Shown: positions 11,487 through 23,100 of the stretch, piece after piece
Layout: every line of letters begins with the position of its first letter
How positions within the stretch are numbered: the first letter of the stretch is position 1
NCBI GenBank assembly: GCA_012656075.1
Contig: JAAKBF010000208.1
Location: forward strand, 248,001 to 312,000
From: Phytophthora hibernalis
Taxonomy: Eukaryota; Oomycota; Peronosporomycetes; Peronosporales; Peronosporaceae
Direction of reading: 5' to 3'
DNA: 64,000 nucleotides
Notes under the pieces: model-generated
What the model saw: only the letters and a program-made list of their open reading frames with translations
The model's database searches: none
Told to the model about the DNA's origin: nothing
Made by a program: the position numbers and the translations under genes

Positions 11487-12711
11487 CTGAAGCCGTTACC
11501 CTGCAAGATCTTCTGACTTCTCTCGCCCGAGAAAAGAAAGGGCTTGCGGAAACTCAAAAGACGAGTCTCTCGTGGGTGTTGACCAAGTATGCCCAAGCTG
11601 CTGACAAAAACCTCTGTTCCGCAAAATGAGGAATCCTGTATTAGTCCTGGATCCGTTTTACGTGTTACCAACGAAGCTGCTGGACCACTGTATGAAGGTC
11701 ATGCCAACGCGAAACACTTTACGGGACCCTGTGGTAATTGATACAGAAGCCGCAGAAGCCAACGGCCCGGTACAGTGATTGAGGTCGTGCAAATTAAGGA
11801 CGTTGGATCATTCTCGCGGCAGCTTATAGAGCTGATGAAACGAGTGGACAATATGAAGGAAACGGTTCAGCTTGGATTAGACGCGGTCAAATGAATCACC
11901 GAGGATGCACTTCCGGCACTCCCTGCGCAATACCATGACTTGGCCAAGAAAGTTGGGGATCAAGTTCTCCGTGCGTACACATACCAACTCATCGACGGTC
12001 TCGAAACTCTCCCGAATACGTGTATGCTATGCTCTATCGAGTCGTACCGCCGTCGTGGCTGACGGATGCATGCATCCGTGGTCTCTGTGACAGACTCGCC
12101 AGAGATTACGATACATGCCGACTTGCAGGCATTCAATCCGTAACCACCAAGACTTCACGTGCGCCAAATACTGGGGAGGAAATAGTGTCGAGTGACGTAC
12201 TCGCTCGCATCATGACTCAGGTTGCTGAATCAGGTGTGAACACTGTCATGCCACCGCTGTACTTCAATAGTGCGCACAGGTGCTGTATCGTCGTTAAGGT
12301 GTCTGCCCAGAGGATCTATTACTACGATCCGCTCAATCGAAAGGGATACGTGCGGGCTGCAAAGGGGTGGACACCTATCTCAAGTTTCACGGGCTGAACA
12401 ACTATGATGTGGTGCCGCAGAACAACCCCATCCAGTTCGACCAATTTAGCTGCGGAGGCTTTGTATGCTGGATGTTCATGCGTCAGGTGGTGCAATGCAT
12501 CACGAACGACATGAGCGACAACACTCTGCCCCTATGCCGCCTTGAGCTGTTCTACTACATCCTTAACGGACGCTTGATCTCACCGATCAAGAACGCAGCG
12601 GCGACGGCGTACGTGCTGCTGCAGGACCTTTTTGATGAGGACATGGCCCCGGTAGTCGGAACTCAAGAATCAGCGGACGACGACATCCCTCCCACCCAAG
12701 TTGCAGACTAG
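11487..12711 (+). CDS. Ulp1/C48-family cysteine protease of the MULE
   Basis: The leading part (11487-12000) is damaged by frame changes but reads NPVLVLDPFYVLPTKLLDHC and later YVYAMLYRVVPPSWLTDACI. The protease core is intact: NSAHRCCIVVKVSAQRIYYY followed by DPLN gives the catalytic His and Asp, and QFDQFSCGGFVCWMF (about 12437-12480) gives the oxyanion Gln and nucleophile Cys. One frame change separates SSFTG from LNNYDVVP near 12395. The stop is TAG at 12709. Ulp1 proteases cleave SUMO or similar conjugates; in MULEs the role is unproven, possibly processing host or transposase SUMO marks. Confidence 0.75.
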
Positions 12712-12875
12712 CGCGTAGGTAGTGGTAGCTCTAACACAGTTGCCTACACACGCTTGTATGCTTGATGAATACACGTCGCTTCTGCCTTTAGCGTGGTCTC
12801 TGGAAACGATTGCTGTCACCAACGTGAATGACTTGGCAGTTTAAGTGAAGGGGAGAAAGTCTTGGGTAGTCATGC

Positions 12876-13070
12876 AACAATCCTGGAATAATCCTGTGTA
12901 TCGTTCGCAGCCACACGTCCTGTATCTTGCGTATCTTGCGTATCTTCCTCGTCCTCGAACAAATCTTCCCCATACGCTGATCATGTTAGACAGGTTGTTA
13001 TAATCCTGATGACATCCTGTACCGGTACACGCATCCTGTAATCTTCAGGATTATAACGAAAAATAGTCCT
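12876..13070 (-). repeat. Right cluster of AATCCTG motifs
   Basis: At least six copies of ATCCTG/AATCCTG (for example at about 12881, 12892, 13003, 13015 and 13030), plus one inverted CAGGATT at about 13043 and a final GTCCTGG. Most are inverted relative to the left cluster, as expected for subterminal transposase-binding repeats. A triple GCGTATCTT repeat lies at 12925-12950. Confidence 0.5.
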
Positions 13071-13075
13071 GGGCT

Positions 13076-14681
13076 CCATTACCCGCCTAAATTATATATC
13101 AAATATGGCATTGATTTGTAAAACGTCAAGTAAAAATGAGGTTGAATTTCAATGTTTTTTATGATTCTGGTGGTTATTCTGGCTGGAAACTAGGTCCTAC
13201 TGGTTACAGCCTCCAACAGAGCCTGCATGATCCTCTAGCAACTCGCTTACTTGTAATAAGCTTAAAACACCATGCAACTGAACATACAATTTTGCATTCG
13301 ATTTGGTCTGGAGGATGTGTGGGTGGAACTTTTAAATTACCCACCCGGAGATTTTGGGGTGGGTGGATTGAATAAATGGTTTATTCCTACTTAAAAACCA
13401 TTCCGCAACCCTGGTAGTTTGCCCGTGTGGCTTACTGTACGTCCAACAATTAGTTTTGGGGAACACTGTATTCTTTGTGCTATAAATATGACTGTGTCCA
13501 GCCAATCATGACCGAGTTGTTTGCGTCCATCCATTCTTCCGGAGAATTTCTCCGTACACCGTATTAGCTCTCTGGTCGTCACTTCTTCATTCATCTCCAG
13601 CAGCAGGTTTACTTGTGTGTGCGGTTTCGATCTACCCATTGCCCTATTTGCCACTCACGTTGCCCTTCAGTGTGACGCCTGGGTCTTCCGTACTTTGTAC
13701 TCGACGGCAAAGATTAGTCCCCTCTTGCGGATGTTGGGTCCATCAGCCTGACGTGAAAGTCCCTTGAGACGGCCAGAAGCGCTGGGCACTTTGGGAGGTG
13801 CCGGCTCGCGTTTTGCGACCTAACGCCTCCAGAAGAATCAGCATTTCGACATCTCTACATATCTAGTTCTGTATATTTTGCTTGTTTGTTACTCCGGTGG
13901 AAGCGCTATGAGGAATTGATTAACGTTGATTCAGTCGAAAGTGATGACTAACTAATATCATCTCTCCTACTCATTCTGAGCGCCTGTAGTACAACCAATT
14001 TGATTTTGCTCTAGCGAGCAAGCCCCAATGATTTACAGTTATTAGCTCTAACCGAATCCGCTTACTATCGGAAAAGTGTGTGGAGAACTTACGAATACTG
14101 AGGGACTCAACATCGTCATAGAAGTACTTTTGCAATGCAGTTGTTTAGTGAACCTGTAAAGCTACAGATAGCTACCGGTACGCACTGTAATGTCTTGGTA
14201 GCGCCGATGACTTGTTTTACATGGAGCACCTTCAAGGTCCTGAAGATTTCATGATTAACCGAGTGCTACTTTTGTACTAGTAGTAGTAGTGCCGTATTAT
14301 AGGTGCAGTACAGTACCGTACTATATCAACCTCCGGTGCTGCATTTCGCATTGTACCAAGTCGAACTCTGCTTGACGCCTCCTGTCCGCGTGCACCTCAA
14401 CACTCGAACTCTCCTCCTTCTCCTGTGTATTGCTGGCAGCAATTTGCTGCTGGCCTCTGGCCCATCCCGGGATCCTCAGATAATACGGGGCTCCCAAGTT
14501 GTTGTCAAAGTGAAATGAGTGGTAAATCACGTGTACCTGAATGATTGCTGCTTTCTCCCAGATGGGGCCTCCTGATTGGTCACTGGTTTTTTACGGATAG
14601 ACGACCAGAAATCTTCGGACTACGCAGAACACGCCGCGTAGACCATTATCTTTCGGCAAGGAACGTGGACCAAGCACTAAT
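13076..14681. other. Long intergenic stretch, no supported gene
   Basis: About 1.6 kb between the MULE and the receptor gene. The sequence is AT-richer. It contains a minus-strand frame at 13391-13654 that I do not support, and a short CTAGTAGTAGTAGTG run at 14277-14291. The last 150 bases probably hold the promoter of the gene at 14682. Confidence 0.4.
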
Positions 14682-15924
14682 ATGATGGATCTCAGCAGCA
14701 AGGACAAGTCTCCCGGCGCGTACGTGGCCCCCTCCCGCCTCCTCCCTCTGCAGCCCCTCACCCTCCTCCTTGTCCATACAGAGCCTTCCTCACTAAACAC
14801 AAGAGCAACATCGCGCTATGGTCGGGCTTCGTGGTCGTCGTGTTCTTCTGCTACCACCTGTTCAGTGACGGAGACTTCTCCTTCCTCATGGTACGAGCTT
14901 TACGCAGCCAACTCCACCTTCCAACGGACTAAATTCTCTTCCAACGTGACGTTTTTTTCCGCCTCTTTAGACCATGGGCTCGTTCGTGCGCGCTTTCGGC
15001 TTCGCCTTCCTGATTTTCAAGGCCTTCTCGCAGAAATCGGTGGCTGGCCTGTCTCTCAAGACGCTGGAGCTGTATGCGTTCTTGTTCCTCTTCCGTCTGA
15101 GCTCCATCCTGCGCTACCAGGGCTACCTGCCCTACGACCGCAGCGGCGACTGGCTCTACACGTTTCTGGAGGTCGTGGCACTCACGCTCTGCTGCGGCGT
15201 CATCTACCTCGTCACCGTGCGCTTCAACTCGACGTACGAGCTGCGCTACGATACGTTCGGATGGCTGCACCTGCCCACGGAGCTTGGCGCGCTCTACATC
15301 CTGCTGCCCTGCATTCTCTTTGGCATGGTGCGTCGCAACTGCAGACACAGTAGTACGGGTGGAGGTGCTAACATGTAATTCGCTGCTATGTGATCGTGTA
15401 GCTCATCCACCCGAACCTGAACCGTAACTGGTTCTCGGACGTTTCCTGGACGATTGCGCTGTACATTGAGGCCGTTGCTATCCTTCCTCAGCTGTTCATG
15501 TTCCAGAAGCGCGTAAGTGGTCTGCAGGCAGACCTGTCTGGTTGTTCGGCAGTTTTGACGCTGTTGTTGATATTTTATTTTCAGGGCGGTGGCGCTGTGG
15601 AGTCGTGTATTTCGCACTTCGTGTACGCCCTCGCTTTCGGCAGCTTCCTGCACCTGGTATTCTGGTTCTCGTCGTATCATGAGCTGGGTGAGAAGGACGC
15701 CGGCCAGCACGTGGGCTACATGGTTATTTTCGTGCAGATTGGCCACATGCTGATGATGGCGGATTTCCTCTACTACTACTTCAAGAGGTACCTCCCTCTT
15801 TTTGCTATTGGTGACGGTATTCTGGCAATGCAAATGCTGATCTCTATTGTATTTGCTTTGCTTGCGCAGCATGAAAGACGGAGGCCCGATGATGCTGCCC
15901 ACGCACGGCGCCTACCAGGCGTAA
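14682..15924 (+). CDS. ER lumen protein-retaining receptor (ERD2/KDEL receptor) family protein
   Basis: Six exons join in frame: 14682-14719, 14782-14890, 14971-15327, 15402-15512, 15585-15787 and 15870-15924. Donors are GTACGT, GTACGA, GTGCGT, GTAAGT and GTACCT, and every acceptor ends in AG. The product has about seven hydrophobic segments. Family hallmarks are SVAGLSLKTLELYAFLFLFR, then STYELRYDTF, then ALYIEAVAILPQLFMFQK with SHFVYALAFGS. These match the ERD2 signature (GISLKTQELYALVF, SVAILPQLFM). ERD2 proteins retrieve HDEL/KDEL-tagged proteins from Golgi to ER. The N-terminus is longer than in animal ERD2 and the C-terminus (MMLPTHGAYQA) lacks the usual dilysine-like motif, so this may be the ERD2-like branch rather than the canonical receptor. 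Confidence 0.88.
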
Positions 15925-17002
15925 AGAACTGCGAGCTGCATCAACAGGTGACCAGATGCCAGAGAGGATATAGCGTGCTGCTAATTCTGCGGAGCCAAAG
16001 TGATGCAGGAAAGAATAACCAAGAAAAAATGAAGGCTCGGATGAAAATGTGAAAAGGTGCAAGATTGCTTGGTTTTATGTTGAAGGTAGCCTTATCGAGT
16101 CTCGATTCGGGACGGCATCTCTTTGCGAACACCAAAGTCACCGACATCTACCAGGATCGTAAAAGTGCCCATAACGTGTCAAAAGACAGATATATGTCTG
16201 ATATTATTGCTTTGAATGGCATTGTCTGCAAGCAGAGATCTGATACTTCGTATAAGGGAAATGACCAGTTTAAGGGCCGTGATTTTTGTTCTCCCAGTTT
16301 TTAGGTGTAACTCATGATCCAATTAACAAAAAAGTGAAAATGGTGATTCAACCTGAATTTAGGGCCGCTAAACAGAGGTTGTGCTGCTTGAACAGCAACC
16401 AGAGACCACCGTAAATAACGACATCGATTTTGGCCACTATCAATTACCGCATCGTTGATATCATTATTCCCACATTTATCATAAAGCGCCCCTATTGTTA
16501 GCCAATCAAATCTCTTATACAATCAGCAAGCATAAGATAAACTAAAGTTAACAAAGCCATTATAACCACAGCCCTTGTCTAGATCAGGTAGGACTTTTGA
16601 TTTCGGCGATACGGTAAGGGCCCCTTGATTTTACTATGGACCAAGCAGAGGATAGGTTAATAGCATTTTGTTTATTAGCCAATAAATGCATATTCAGTGA
16701 AATAGAACGGTTCGATTGGTCAAATGTGTGCGGCCCTTAATTGATCGGCGGCCCGTAACTGGTCATTTCCTTACCTTGTAATCTGACCGCAAGCATTGTA
16801 AAACCTCGATTTAAAATGTGCGTGTTTGAAGGCTAGAAAATGCCCTTAAACGTGGTAAGGTACAGCCAATTGATGGGGCAAGGTGGAGTGCATCGAGAGG
16901 AAGCGCACCCACTTAGTCGCGAAACGAAGGCTCGGTTCCTCGATTCCTGCCGTATGAACGCCGACTTCTTCATTCGAAGTGTTTCCCTGTCATCCCCACG
17001 AG
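15925..17002. other. Intergenic, no gene seen
   Basis: About 1.1 kb, AT-rich, without recognisable coding. The two flanking genes are convergent, so the stretch holds both 3' untranslated regions and probable terminators. Confidence 0.4.
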
Positions 17003-18171
17003 CTAATAATCATCATAGTCGACAACAGCGTCGCTTGCTATCAATCTGTCCGCCGTGGTGCTTGCCCACGACAAATCGTCGTTTGAAACTTCACGGACGG
17101 TGATACAGGTACTGCATACCTTCATCATTTGGTGGCGCGCGCCCTTGGCGGTCGGCTTTACGGACATATCCGTAAACGGGAGGTGGCGCTTGTACTTGGA
17201 GCACGGGCCACAGCAAATACGTCCGCATAGCCGGCAGTGATGGCGTCGCACGAGAAGTCCGAACTTGCGTGAGCACACCATGCAGGAGCGCTGCGTCTCG
17301 TAAGATACCCACTCTGGCGGGTGCGCGATAAACTTGGCCAGCCACGCCAGCTGTGGCGGCGACAGGATATCCAGGACCATCACGCCCTGGTTGTTGCGGA
17401 TCGTCATGCCTGCATGTTCCCTTACGAGCGCCGCGGCGACCTTCCACAGTCCCTGAGATACCGCAATATGCAGCACCGTGTTGCCAGCTGCATCAATGGT
17501 GTTGGGGTCGCTGCCGTTCTTCATGAGGAGCTGCACGACCTCCGGGTCGTCGTCCTGCGCCGTGAGCACGTGAGCGACTATCGGGAAGACGTCTCGTTTG
17601 CTCTTAATCGTCGGGTCCGCTCCTCTCAGCAGCAGTAGCGCCACAACATCCGGTGCCAACGGCGTCGAGCACGTTGCGGCAAAGTGCAGCGGCGTGTTGC
17701 CATTGCGATCCGGCAAGTTGACGAGTTCCCGGAGCTCCGGATCCGCGAGCAGTCTGACGGCTTCGAGGTTTCCGTACTTGGCCGCGATGTGTAGCGCGAT
17801 CTGCTGCTGCTTGTGGATTTGACGGAGGCCAGGTCGATGGCCTTGCCGTCGTACATGGCGAGCAGCGAGGCCACGACCGACTCGTCGCCGCGCTTGGCGG
17901 CGCGGTGCAGTGCCGTGTAACCCGAGGCGTCGGGCTTGTACGGGTGGTAGCCCATCTTCTTCCACTTGTTGGCCGTGACCATGCTGAAGCGCATGGACTC
18001 GCTCTCGCGGATGGTGTTCATGCTGCCGAGCGCCTGCGAGACTTTGCTGGACACGCGCTCGTTGCCCCACACGTGCAGCTTCTGCAGCGCCACGGGGATC
18101 TCGTAGTCCGAGTCCATGGTGGACGTGGATGAGAAGGACGACTCCTCGCTGGGCGGCACGCGGCGGAACAT
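17003..18171 (-). CDS. Ankyrin-repeat protein with C-terminal FYVE zinc finger
   Basis: The frame starts MFRRVPPSEESSF at 18171. Four to five ankyrin repeats follow: SGYTALHRAAKRGDESVVAS, QIALHIAAKYGNLEAVRLL, GNTPLHFAATC and GNTVLHIAVSQG. The FYVE finger is near 17320-17110: WVSYETQRSCMVCSRKF, the basic RRHHCRLCGRICC motif, and the last pair CSTC. FYVE domains bind phosphatidylinositol 3-phosphate on endosomes, and ankyrin repeats give protein contacts, so an endosomal adaptor role is inferred. The frame changes once, near 17815, where one A appears missing in an AAA run (VKS versus VKIHKQQQ). Oomycetes have many FYVE-domain proteins. It ends ASDAVVDYDDY. Confidence 0.85.
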
Positions 18172-18561
18172 GGCAGAGCAGGTGGAGGGTCGTCGCCAGA
18201 CGTGCAGTTCTGCCGATAGATAGACTCGGAAGTGACCGCTGAGCTCTCTGCATAATATAAGTTAGTGTGCCACACACAAAACATATCCAGTTCAGAGTCC
18301 CACTCTTGTCAACGCCACGAAAATGGTGCATGTTGCTGAGATTTGTGGGTGCGAGCATCGAGGAATTCATTCGTGCAAATCTCGCTACTCTGTGGCGTCA
18401 TTGACACTGTCAATGGTGATCGACTCGATCACGCCAATGAGCTCCGCGGGGTACGTGGCTGTCCACAGAGAAGTAGACCACGGGCTCGCAATCGCGTGAG
18501 AGAACTGCATGATATTACTGGAGAACTCGTTCGTCTCCTAACTTATTGCCAGCGACCCTAC

Positions 18562-19416
18562 TCAGCAAAGATACCACAAATCCGGGAAGATCTGTCCACA
18601 GGCGTCCATGTCATCGTCGTCGTTGAGGCTCGTACTCGAGCGTGTGAGCACGCGCGAAGCCGCCGCGGCCGTCGCATTCTTCACCACCAGACGGTGGAGC
18701 ACGTAATGGATCTCGACACCCGACAAGGAGCCGTCCGCCGCTGTCAAGGCGCTGTGTCTGTAAATGGGGCCCGCGGCCTGCTTCGCGAACGCGGCGTCCA
18801 GGTCCACGGCCACGTGGCCGAGGCGGTGCTTCTTGCCGAAGCCCGGCGCGACGCTCGACACCTCGATGGCAACCTGATGGTACTGTGCATCGTTCTGTCG
18901 CCGCTCGAAGACGAACTTCTCGTCGAAGACGAACTCGCTGTCGCTGCGCTCGGGCTGCGCAGACACCTTAGTCGTCGCACCGCTGCGCACGGTACAGGCC
19001 ATGCGGTGTGGCAACTGCAACTGCCCCTGCGACCACTTACCGGAGCCCCACATCGACTGCAGCTTGCCAGGCCCAATCGCGCGGTCGTCGCACTCTCCGG
19101 AGGCGCTCGAGTCGGTTATTTTCTGGATCGCCACCACGATGATCTCGCAGATCTCGCCGCGCGCAGCATCGTGCGTTTCGCCGTCCTGCTCATCGGAAGC
19201 CATGCTGCTCTCAGTCGGGTCGTCCACGCCCGTGGGGCTGCTCTGGAAGCCCCACAGCTTCTTGTTCGGAGACGGGAACACCTTGGCCAAGAAGCTCTTG
19301 GTCATTGAGGCGCAGCTCGCGAACTGGGCCCGCGCGCTCAGCGACGGCAGCAGCGGCGTCTTCTTGATCAGCGCTAACGGCAGGCCTGCCGGATTCTGCG
19401 TGCTCTGTTCGCTCAT
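18562..19416 (-). CDS. C2-like domain protein, function unknown
   Basis: An uninterrupted frame of 284 residues beginning MSEQSTQNPAGLP. The middle (about residues 95-245) looks like a C2-type beta sandwich: EIIVVAIQKI, a basic loop, then SEFVFDEKFVFERR, YHQVAIEVSSV, KHRLGHVAVDLDAAF and GVEIHYVLHRLVV. These follow the strand order of the membrane or NT-C2 type. I see no clear set of calcium-binding aspartates. The tail carries Ser and a DDDDMDACG stretch, and the last residues may read through an intron. The gene lies 390 bp upstream of the FYVE gene on the same strand and is divergent from HPS3. Confidence 0.55.
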   Translation of the reverse strand: MSEQSTQNPAGLPLALIKKTPLLPSLSARAQFASCASMTKSFLAKVFPSPNKKLWGFQSSPTGVDDPTESSMASDEQDGETHDAARGEICEIIVVAIQKITDSSASGECDDRAIGPGKLQSMWGSGKWSQGQLQLPHRMACTVRSGATTKVSAQPERSDSEFVFDEKFVFERRQNDAQYHQVAIEVSSVAPGFGKKHRLGHVAVDLDAAFAKQAAGPIYRHSALTAADGSLSGVEIHYVLHRLVVKNATAAAASRVLTRSSTSLNDDDDMDACGQIFPDLWYLC

Positions 19417-20194
19417 GATCTTGTTCGGAAATAGCAGTGTCTAGATAGCTAGCTGTGCAGGTGCTGAAGTCGTGTGTGTGTGACAGTTAGATACAAGTCG
19501 ACCACTCTTGCACTCGAGCGCTTTTCGCAGAATGCACTCGGTCAGCCATGAACGCACGAACCTGGGATCGTTATGGACGGACTGGCGCCATGACGTGCGC
19601 GAGGTTGATTCGTGCTGACCACATCCGGCCAAGCTCGGCACTTGCTGGCGAGAGAGTTCGCAGCACTGCTGCGGCAGGAAGCTCGGAACCCAGGAATCGC
19701 GTCCAGCCGCCCAGCGCGAATGCAGAGTATCTTGGCTCAGCAATCTTGAAGCCGCACGCGTAGAGACGGCCGTCCTTTACATGGCACAAGCATTGTTGGT
19801 CTCAAAAGGAGGGCCATGCAAGTTTTCATTGCTCGAAGGAATCACCGGCCAAGTCAAATGCCGGTGTTTGCGCGGAAACGGGTCGGGCGTTGCGCTAACG
19901 TTAACGAAACTCCTGCATTACCAATGACGGTTAGCAGCAATGTGGCGATCAACTGCTGCAACGCACGGGCTCAGCTTCCTCGCATTGTCGGACGATGAGA
20001 TCGACAGTCCCAATCTCAGCTCTGCAACGCAGACTTAGCAGGGCAAAATTTAAAAAGCACGCCAACGTCGTTGCCGTAAGTTCTTGTGCATCAAATTGTT
20101 CGACTGTCGAGACCCGATTCCAAATTAATGTACCACACACAACTAATCTGATGTGCAACACTTCAACTGATCCTTCCGCACTTGAGCTTTGTCA
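19417..20194. promoter_or_regulatory. Divergent promoter region between C2-like gene and HPS3
   Basis: 778 bases separate two divergent starts (19416 minus, 20195 plus). No coding motif was recognised in the short frames present, so it probably holds both promoters. Confidence 0.4.
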
Positions 20195-23100
20195 ATGGAG
20201 TCGCTGTTCGTGCGGTCGCTGGCGCTAGGGGCGGCGCGGGACTGTCCGACGCTGGCCAGCGCCTCGCGCACGACGGCCGACGCCACATTCGCCGTGGCCA
20301 GCGGACGGGAGGGCGTCATCCGCGTGTACGCGGCCTCGTGCTCGGCGTTGCTGCACGAGTTCGCGGCCATCCACAGCCGCGTGTACACACTGCACTACAC
20401 GAGCTTCTCGGACAGTTTGGTGACGCTAGAGAGCGACGTGAAGGCGGGAGATGACGACGAGGATGAGGCAGAAACGTTCCTGTGCGTGTACCACGACTGG
20501 CGAGAGCGCAAGATGGTGCGCGGCTACACGCTGCCCCTGGGCGTGCTCGAGAGTCCGTCGGTCAGTCGCAAGGCCGACTGTGTGGCCGTGTGCAGCTTCA
20601 CGGGCAGAGTCGTGGTGGCCATGGGCACGGTGCTCAATATCTGGCAGTGCAGCCACGGCTTCTTCGAGCACGTGATGGAGCTCAAGCTGGACATGACACA
20701 GCGCCACGCCTTCATGCAGGTGGAGTACGTGGCCATCCACGGAATCTATGTCGCCTTCGCCTCGCAGACGGAGCTGCGAGTCATGGAGATCCACGTGAGG
20801 AGCTCCAAGGATGCGGAGCAGACGCCGAAAGTGGATGCGAGCGTGGACAAGACGACGTCGCTCGAGGACTGGACCCCAAGCAGCGGGAGGGGGCTACGGT
20901 ACCTGAAGACGCGTCGCACTGTGTAAAGGTCACGGGTTTGGAGGACCTGGACGCGTTCGTGGAAGTGCCAGTGTCGTGCTCGGCCTACAGCACCATGGAA
21001 GCGGAGACGAGACGTGAACAGGACGAACAGCGGATTTTCGACGAGCAGGAGCAGATCCCCATGGTGCTGGGACGCAATGAAGCACAGCAGGAAGTGTGGA
21101 ACCTTGCAGGGCTAATCAAGAGCCAGGATATCCGCACGAACCAAGCCATGTCGTACTTTATTGGGGAGAACGACGTGAGCGTGCTGCTGCAGCGCTACCT
21201 ACCACCGAACCACAGTGTTCGATCGCTAAAGTTCCTGCCTGAGACGATTGATAACCGCGTGTGCGTCGAGGCGAGAAGCTACACACGTCTACTGGTGGCG
21301 ACGGAGAAGCACGCGTTCCTATACTACTTCTTGTCGGAAGAAGTTGATTCTACGAGGAAGAAAATGGCCAAGAAGGTGCTGGGCAAAGGAGAGCGGACGA
21401 GATCGAGGGGTATGCACAAGCCCATTAAGGTAGGCAAGGTCGCTGTGGGGAAACGCAGAGACTCGTTCACGAGTGTCGAGAATGAAGATGAAGACGATGG
21501 TAAAGCGGACGGCTCCACAGAGTCTGGGCGTGTGGTCATGCACTATAACTTCGCGTCAGCAGTGACCAACATCACGGCCAACAGCTCCTTCTTGTTTGTT
21601 GCGACGCTGTCGGGTCTGCAAGTGTGGTCTATTTGGAGTCCATGCCACTACGTGGCAGCAAGTCGTGCGCTGAGCAAGTCGCTCGTACCTCAACCTTCTC
21701 AACCCCAGCTCCTTTGCACGCAGCCTATTCCCTACCCGGTATCACAGCTTGCTGCGCTCGACTCGTATGTCATATTGCTTCCCCAAGTGGATTCGTTGGC
21801 TTATCAACGACCACAAGAGCTTGTCCATTTGACCAGCTTGGCAGCGGCTGAACGTCTTCCAGAGGCAGAATTTGAAATGAGACGTCAACTCGACCTTGAG
21901 GAGGACCCATCTGAGCGCAGCATCATGATCTTCCAGCAAAGTCCACCTTCGCTGATTTTCTCCTATGTGCGTCAAGGAGTATTGTCTGCCGACGGCGACA
22001 TAAAGCCGTTCCAGATTGACTTGCTGCTAAGTCTGTTCTCGCTGTATCGCTATCGTGCTGATGTTGGGTTTGACTTACTGCGCCTTGCAATTAGCAATGA
22101 GGCTATTCGAAACGAGATTGCAGCTTCGATACCTGACCGAAAAGAGAGGTTGGCTTTAGAGCTGGAAACAAAACTGTATGATCGCCTCGCCAGGGAGTGT
22201 GCGGCAGATCTGGCAGCAGTCTTCATGTCGGAGCATCACCGGAACTTGGAACGCGCCGCACTATTGTTTGTGGCGTCGAACGTTCCCTCCATTGATGTTA
22301 TGCACCGACTTCAAGATATCATCGGTGCTGTGGATCGTACTGAAGTAATTGTGGCGACAGGGAAGTATCTAGAGGAATTTGTTTTCCCTCCTCCAGCATC
22401 ACTCGCAGACATTTGTGCTTCGCAAGTGGATCAGGATGCAAGTGCAAGTGATGCGAAGTTCACGAGGATTGTGCTTCTGCACTACGGCAAGTACTTCCCG
22501 GAGCAGCTCTCTCGCTTGATCGTCGACTCTTCATTGAAGTGGACTTTAGAAGATATCGCATTTGCGCTAGAAAAGCTGGAGGAGTCCACCAGCCACAGCG
22601 TTCTCGTCAAAATTGCAAGGCTGGTTCTAGTGCTACGCGCTGCGACCTTTCCGACAGAAGATTGGGATGCTGTTATAACCTCGGAGGGTGCTTCAGTTGA
22701 GGGTTTCGCACAGCAATGCTCGTACCCGTCAATGCTTGCTCTTGTTGACGACTTGTTGCGCAATCACGTTGACGCACTCGTACGCTTAACAGTGAGCCAC
22801 CCGGATCTGCTTGTCCAAGAGGCTGCTATCCCAGATGAAGAGAAGAGTGCGCCTGGATTTACTAGACGGTTTTCCAGCTCCAAACTAACGAAGGCACTGC
22901 TTGAAAATGCTCCGTCGAGATACTTGGACATTCTGGAACGAATCTTTAATGATGCCATCGGGCATCAGGAAACAATCAAATCTACACTACTCTTCTGCTT
23001 GAATGCAATCGGTGATTCCGCGGCGCCGTCAGCAACAAGAATTGCTATGATCGGTTCGGACTCACTGCCGCAGTCAACTGATACCGATGTATTGGCTGCG

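Larger units (their letters stand above)
8305..13075 (+). mobile_element. MULE-like DNA transposon with SWIM transposase and Ulp1 protease
   Basis: The unit holds a transposase gene followed by a Ulp1-type cysteine protease gene in the same direction, bounded by clusters of the motif CAGGATT (plus orientation on the left, mainly AATCCTG on the right). MULEs carrying a C48 protease are known from plants and other eukaryotes. I did not find an unambiguous long terminal inverted repeat or a 9-bp target duplication, so the ends given are those of the motif clusters. Coding is only lightly damaged, which suggests recent activity. Confidence 0.65.

Noticed and set aside
8150..13380. Terminal inverted repeats for the MULE (GTGGGTGGG-type stretches near 8230 and 13325)
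   Set aside because: The stretches are short, GT-rich and mostly in the same orientation, so they do not pair as inverted ends.
13391..13654. 87-residue minus-strand frame
   Set aside because: No motif, no context and ordinary composition; likely chance.
15328..15401. Frameshift in the ERD2-like gene
   Set aside because: The break has a proper GTGCGT donor and GTGTAG acceptor and restores phase, so it is an intron.
17820..18370. Upstream extension of the FYVE protein frame from 18370
   Set aside because: That part is the wrong frame; the ankyrin repeat TALHRAAKRG lies in the frame starting at 18171.
18343..19308. Long plus-strand frame of 321 residues
   Set aside because: Antisense shadow of the C2-like gene and GC-rich third positions; His/Arg-rich without domain.
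20482..20870. First 130 residues of the long plus-strand frame as the HPS3 start
   Set aside because: Arg/Gly/His-rich out-of-frame translation; the true N-terminus is the frame from 20195, joined after one base shift near 20872.
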